A DNA stretch of 64,000 nucleotides from Faucicola osloensis_D (GTDB lineage Bacteria > Pseudomonadota > Gammaproteobacteria > Pseudomonadales > Moraxellaceae). Both the position numbers and the translations under genes were made by a program. Location of the stretch: assembly GCA_020041925.1 (NCBI GenBank), contig CP083409.1. One strand, written 5' to 3'. The notes beneath the pieces are model-generated. The model was given only the letters and a program-made list of their open reading frames with translations. It had not been told where the DNA came from and did not search any database. Numbering within the stretch: the first letter of the stretch is position 1; the number at the start of each line of letters is the position of its first letter. Shown here piece after piece: positions 60,728 to 64,000 of this stretch.

Positions 60728-61516
60728 ATGACAGGGAATAAAAAAAATTCGCCAAGCATCATACGGATGTCGCAAAATCAGCTCAAACGCCAGCGCGAGT
60801 GGGTGTATTTGGTGCATTTTTTAGCCATGCTGCATTTGCATCCTGCCAAAACCATCTCAGGTACGGATGATGGTAATGAGCCAGATTTTACCTGTATTTT
60901 TTATTGTGACAAAGGTGAATATACCATTGGCATCGAATTAACGACTTTGCCAAGACTACGCGATGGACTCAGTAATGATAATTTAATGTTAAAGCGTTGG
61001 TACTGGCAGTCGCTGCTACAAGTGTCAACCAAATTGACACCGACGCGTTTTAATGGTGCGGGCGAGATAGTAGGTACCAAAGCCAATTGGGCGAATTGGC
61101 AAAAGATTGATAATCGTAATATTTCGAATATATCGCAGCAATTTATCGAGCCATCGAGTGATTTGCCACATGCTACGCTCAGTAGTAAATTACAAAACGG
61201 TATTGCCAAAACCATGCGTTGGTTACCCAGTGCGTTTTTTACCGATATGGCAGATGAAAACGAAGATTTACCGATTGATTCCTACGTCAATCAAAGTGAT
61301 ATTGATGCAGTGATGAGCAAAAAAGCGCATAAAGTCCAAGCTTACCGCAAAAAAAGAGCGTTGGATGAAGTCTGGTTATTGATTCATACCAATGAACAGC
61401 AAGAAAAGGGCGTATTAACTTTTGACACAAGTGAAGCCTTGCATCACGGTAGTGAGTTTAATCGAGTATTTTTAACCTTATACCCCACCACGACACTGCT
61501 ACAAATTGCTAAATAA
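60728..61516 (+). CDS. Hypothetical protein, possible nuclease-like fold
   Basis: I do not recognise this 262-residue protein. It is soluble, with a basic N-terminus and no signal peptide or membrane segment. Residues about 50-75 contain EPDFTCIF and, 14 residues on, IGIELTTL. This resembles the PD-(D/E)xK nuclease core (D, then E-x-K after a hydrophobic strand) but with Thr in place of the Lys. The middle has Trp-rich helices (RWYWQSLLQ, KANWANWQ) and a charged C-terminal third (SKKAHKVQAYRKKRAL). It is a single gene between ssrA and yebC, ending at a shared terminator. Nuclease-like function is only a suggestion. Confidence 0.6.
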   Translation: MTGNKKNSPSIIRMSQNQLKRQREWVYLVHFLAMLHLHPAKTISGTDDGNEPDFTCIFYCDKGEYTIGIELTTLPRLRDGLSNDNLMLKRWYWQSLLQVSTKLTPTRFNGAGEIVGTKANWANWQKIDNRNISNISQQFIEPSSDLPHATLSSKLQNGIAKTMRWLPSAFFTDMADENEDLPIDSYVNQSDIDAVMSKKAHKVQAYRKKRALDEVWLLIHTNEQQEKGVLTFDTSEALHHGSEFNRVFLTLYPTTTLLQIAK

Positions 61517-61546
61517 AAAAGGCTAAATCTACATTTAGCCTTTTTT
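61515..61546. terminator. Bidirectional terminator between the hypothetical gene and yebC
   Basis: A 14-bp perfect stem (AAAAAAGGCTAAAT and ATTTAGCCTTTTTT, four-base loop). It can stop the plus-strand gene and yebC alike. Confidence 0.9.
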
Positions 61547-61563
61547 ATGCTGAAAAATTTCAT

Positions 61564-62313
61564 TTAATCATCGAGTTGTTCCATGACCTCATCAGTAAAG
61601 TTGACGTTGGTATAGACTTCTTGTACATCATCCAAATCTTCTAGCATATCAATCATTTTCATGATTTTTTTAGCATCTTCGACATCAGTGACATCCGCCA
61701 TGGTTGAAGGAGACATGGTCACTTCTGCGTTGTCGGATTTTAAACCGGCTTTCTCTAAGGCATCCATCACCTCACCGAAGTTCTCTGGCTCAGTGACCAC
61801 TGTGATGCTATCACCGTTATTTTCAATATCGGTTGCCCCTGCTTCAAGCGCCACTTCCATGATGGTGTCTTCTAGCGACACATCATCAAAGGTAATTTCA
61901 CCGCGTTTGCTAAACATATAAGCCACTGAGCCTGATGTACCCAAGTTGCCACCATTTTTGCTAAAAGCGTGACGCACTTCGCCAACGGTACGGTTGAGGT
62001 TATCCGTCATGGTCTCGACAATCACCGCAACACCGCCCAAGCCATAGCCTTCATAGGTGATTTCTTGCATGTTGTCATTGTCACCGCCGCCTGCACCACG
62101 TTCAATCGCTCGTTTTACCGTGTCTTTGGTCATATTAACTGAGTTGGCTTTTTCCACCGCCGCACGCAAACGTGGGTTACTTGCTGGGTCTGGGTCGCCT
62201 TGTTTGGCAGCAGAGACCAGCTCACGAATGATTTTGGTAAAGACTTTACCTTTTGCCGCATCTTGTTTGGCTTTACGGTGTTTGATGTTTGCCCACTTGG
62301 AATGTCCGGCCAT
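61564..62313 (-). CDS. yebC: YebC/PmpR-family DNA-binding regulator / translation factor
   Basis: The 249-residue protein matches the family along its length: MAGHSKWANIKHRKAKQDA, FTKIIRELVSAAKQGDPDPASNPRLR, RAIERGAGGGD, YEGYGLGGVAVIVE and TDNLNRTVGEVRHAFSKNGGNLG. YebC proteins have been described as transcription regulators and more recently as factors that help ribosomes through proline stretches. The C-terminus is acidic. The terminator behind it is shared with the converging gene. ruvC, often next to it, is not in the window. Confidence 0.95.
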   Translation of the reverse strand: MAGHSKWANIKHRKAKQDAAKGKVFTKIIRELVSAAKQGDPDPASNPRLRAAVEKANSVNMTKDTVKRAIERGAGGGDNDNMQEITYEGYGLGGVAVIVETMTDNLNRTVGEVRHAFSKNGGNLGTSGSVAYMFSKRGEITFDDVSLEDTIMEVALEAGATDIENNGDSITVVTEPENFGEVMDALEKAGLKSDNAEVTMSPSTMADVTDVEDAKKIMKMIDMLEDLDDVQEVYTNVNFTDEVMEQLDD

Positions 62314-62458
62314 GAGTGTATCCTTTATCTAACTATCTAACGTAACAATCTGATTTTCAAAATTTTGCGTGCGCTATTATAAACGAGCAACCCCGATTTT
62401 TGATAGGGGGTTGCGCCTATGTCATCGCAGGAAATGTTATTGAAACTTAAAATCAAAT

Positions 62459-63802
62459 CTAAAGGCGAGGCAAGTCGTCAGGTCGTGGCAATGTCGGCAA
62501 ATCAATATAGCGGTGTATCAACTCACTTAAATCAATGGTTACCTTTAAATTGACCAAGTTCCAATACTGTCCAGAAATAGTTCGATCAAGCATCATGGTA
62601 AGTGGGGCAGGTTGAAAGCTTTGCCAGTATTTAAGCGACTCTTTTGCTTTGGCAATCGCTTGAAAATGGGTTTGGCTGGTGGCAAAGTCATAAGGCGCAT
62701 GTTTGGATAAATCAAACAACTGCGTAAAACCATACGGGGTCAAACCAATCTGCAACCAATCGTTATAAAAGTTTGTGGGCAGTGGTTCATCATTGTCTTT
62801 TTTGATGCCAATGCTGACCAAATCTTGCTCAAGCGCTGTCACATCGCCGCTCAGGCAATGAATGGCAAAGCGTTTGAATAACGCAACTTCGTCATGACTG
62901 TAAGATTTGATACCACCAAAGTCATAGGCAATGACTGAGCCGTCGGGGCGAAACGCAAAGTTACCTGGATGGGGGTCACAATGCAGACGATACAGTTTGA
63001 ACAATTGACCGGCACTAAAATCAAATAAGCGAGTGGCGATCTTTTGTTTGATGTCATTGTCCCAAGTCGCAGCCACTTCGAGCTTTTCACCCAGTTCTTG
63101 TGATAGGGTTAAAATACGTTTGGTCGAATGGCTATGAAAAACTTTGGGGATAATCAGCCCATCATCATCGCTGTGAAAACTGCCAAAAATTGCCAAATTA
63201 TGGGCTTCTTTGGTGTAGTCAAGCTCGTCATACAGGCTATCACGGATTTCTGCAAAAATTTTATCTTGCAAGGTTTTATCCATATTGAGTACGCCAGTTA
63301 TCTTAAGCGCCAAGCGAACGTGTTTTAAATCACTATCGATACTGGTATCAATGTCGGGGTATTGCACTTTGACTACGACCGCTTCACCGGTTGGCAACAC
63401 CGCTTTATGGACTTGACCGATAGAGGCTGCCGCAAAGGGTGATTGATCAAACTGGGCAAACAACGCTTCAATCGGTTGCCCCAATTCTTTTTCAACCTGC
63501 TGTTTGATGACGGCAAACGGCATGGGCGGCGCGTCTTTTTGTAATTTCTCCAGCGCTTTTGAGACTTCGGGCGGGAACACATCTTTATACTGCGAGGCAA
63601 TTTGACCCACTTTCATCACCGCACCTTTCATTTCGCCTAAGGTGTCGGCGATTTGCAGCCCTACGGTTTGCAGCATTTCGCTACGGGCTGTGAGTTTATC
63701 TTCTTCAGAGCCTGCAAAAGACTTAATAGAATTTTTAGCTGCTTTTCCTGCGATACTGGCAGTCATACCCGCAAGTTTTAAAAAACGTTTTTTTGATGAC
63801 AT
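62459..63802 (-). CDS. ABC1/UbiB-family atypical kinase (AarF/ADCK type)
   Basis: The 447-residue protein has the KxGQ motif (GAVMKVGQIASQY), the alanine-rich nucleotide loop AAASIGQVHKA, VVVKVQYPDI with the ATP-binding Lys, HCDPHPGNFAF with the catalytic Asp, and YDFGG with the metal-binding Asp. These kinase-like ATPases support ubiquinone synthesis and lipid metabolism. It lacks the C-terminal membrane helices of UbiB proper, so it is probably a soluble paralogue (ADCK3/YigR-like assignment not possible by eye). It lies 145 bases downstream of nothing obvious on its own strand and ends before yebC begins its own strand region. Confidence 0.87.
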   Translation of the reverse strand: MSSKKRFLKLAGMTASIAGKAAKNSIKSFAGSEEDKLTARSEMLQTVGLQIADTLGEMKGAVMKVGQIASQYKDVFPPEVSKALEKLQKDAPPMPFAVIKQQVEKELGQPIEALFAQFDQSPFAAASIGQVHKAVLPTGEAVVVKVQYPDIDTSIDSDLKHVRLALKITGVLNMDKTLQDKIFAEIRDSLYDELDYTKEAHNLAIFGSFHSDDDGLIIPKVFHSHSTKRILTLSQELGEKLEVAATWDNDIKQKIATRLFDFSAGQLFKLYRLHCDPHPGNFAFRPDGSVIAYDFGGIKSYSHDEVALFKRFAIHCLSGDVTALEQDLVSIGIKKDNDEPLPTNFYNDWLQIGLTPYGFTQLFDLSKHAPYDFATSQTHFQAIAKAKESLKYWQSFQPAPLTMMLDRTISGQYWNLVNLKVTIDLSELIHRYIDLPTLPRPDDLPRL

Positions 63803-63968
63803 AGTGGTTGTCTTATAGCAGAATTTTTTAATTAAGTTATCAGTGAAACTATCAGGTAAATTATCAAGTTTTAAGTATTGAGATTAGCAGAAAATGGCTA
63901 TTTTTGCTATGTACCGTGCTGAAATTTAGCGAATTTTGTGCATAGCTTGGCATAAAAAACTTGGCACA

Positions 63969-63997
63969 AAAAAAGGCGCCACGATGACACCTTTTTT
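63969..63997 (-). terminator. Terminator of a minus-strand gene beyond the right edge
   Basis: AAAAAAGGTGTCA and TGGCGCCTTTTTT pair on the minus strand with two G:U pairs and end in a T-run. On the plus strand the same bases give two mismatches, so it should act on transcripts entering from the right. Confidence 0.7.
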
Positions 63998-64000
63998 ATC

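Noticed and set aside
1..64000. CRISPR arrays, tRNA genes, rRNA genes, complete insertion sequences
   Set aside because: None was found by reading both strands; regularly spaced identical repeats, tRNA-like folds other than tmRNA and intact transposase frames are absent. Faint tRNA genes could be missed by eye.

Overview
The window looks like chromosome of a gammaproteobacterium of the family Moraxellaceae, most likely a Moraxella (osloensis-type) species. This is inferred from gene content and order (an L-lactate/ethanol oxidation block, trpGDC without trpE, a glnA-DUF4124 pair, a tusDC-E cluster without tusB, a MoxR/CoxE-like pair), from moderate AT-richness with A/T-rich spacers, and from a tmRNA tag reading ANDETYALAA. 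No phage, CRISPR array, rRNA or tRNA gene was seen. The only trace of mobile DNA is a decayed stretch near 5.3-5.8 kb.

Layout. 1-3.7 kb (minus): bioA, rsmE and a truncated PAS-GGDEF(-EAL) signalling gene. 3.9-16.6 kb is a carbon-source block: a CitMHS-type citrate transporter, a GAF-domain regulator divergent from an acetaldehyde-type aldehyde dehydrogenase, lldP-lldR-lldD with two palindromic LldR operators bracketing the promoter, an iron-dependent alcohol dehydrogenase and the quinone-linked D-lactate dehydrogenase dld. Together these would oxidise ethanol, acetaldehyde and both lactate isomers. 16.8-19.4 kb: metF and ahcY of the methionine/SAM cycle, with a well-matched S-adenosylhomocysteine riboswitch in the ahcY leader. 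19.7-25.7 kb: a small outer-membrane barrel protein, an Na+/alanine symporter, an Lrp/AsnC regulator divergent from leuA, YcgL and a small membrane protein.

25.8-42.5 kb: MoxR ATPase plus CoxE-like VWA protein; rlpA and rodA of the cell-wall elongation system; an M15-type peptidase lipoprotein; a catalytic/non-catalytic M16 peptidase pair; ftsY-ogt; a large Lon-family protease; glpK with an unusual insertion; an endonuclease/exonuclease/phosphatase-family protein followed by a TetR regulator. 43.3-50.3 kb: a tiny entericidin-like lipoprotein (46 aa), trmL, tusE/tusC/tusD, a GT4 glycosyltransferase with a PAP2 phosphatase, truC and a PuuP-like permease. 50.5-56.9 kb: smr, trpGDC, and glnA behind what looks like a full nitrogen-control region (two NtrC-type sites, a sigma54-type element and a sigma70-type element), then a DUF4124 protein. 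56.9-64 kb: a PPTase, a cold-shock protein with a long structured leader, an RhlB-like helicase, a minimal RlpA-like protein, ssrA (tmRNA), an unrecognised 262-aa protein, yebC and an ABC1/UbiB kinase.

The strongest regulatory observations are the ahcY riboswitch with a possible start-codon-sequestering platform, the LldR two-operator promoter and the glnA control region. A recurring oddity is the number of short imperfect tandem duplications (14-18 bp), mostly in spacers but also within genes. No clearly new multi-gene system was found.
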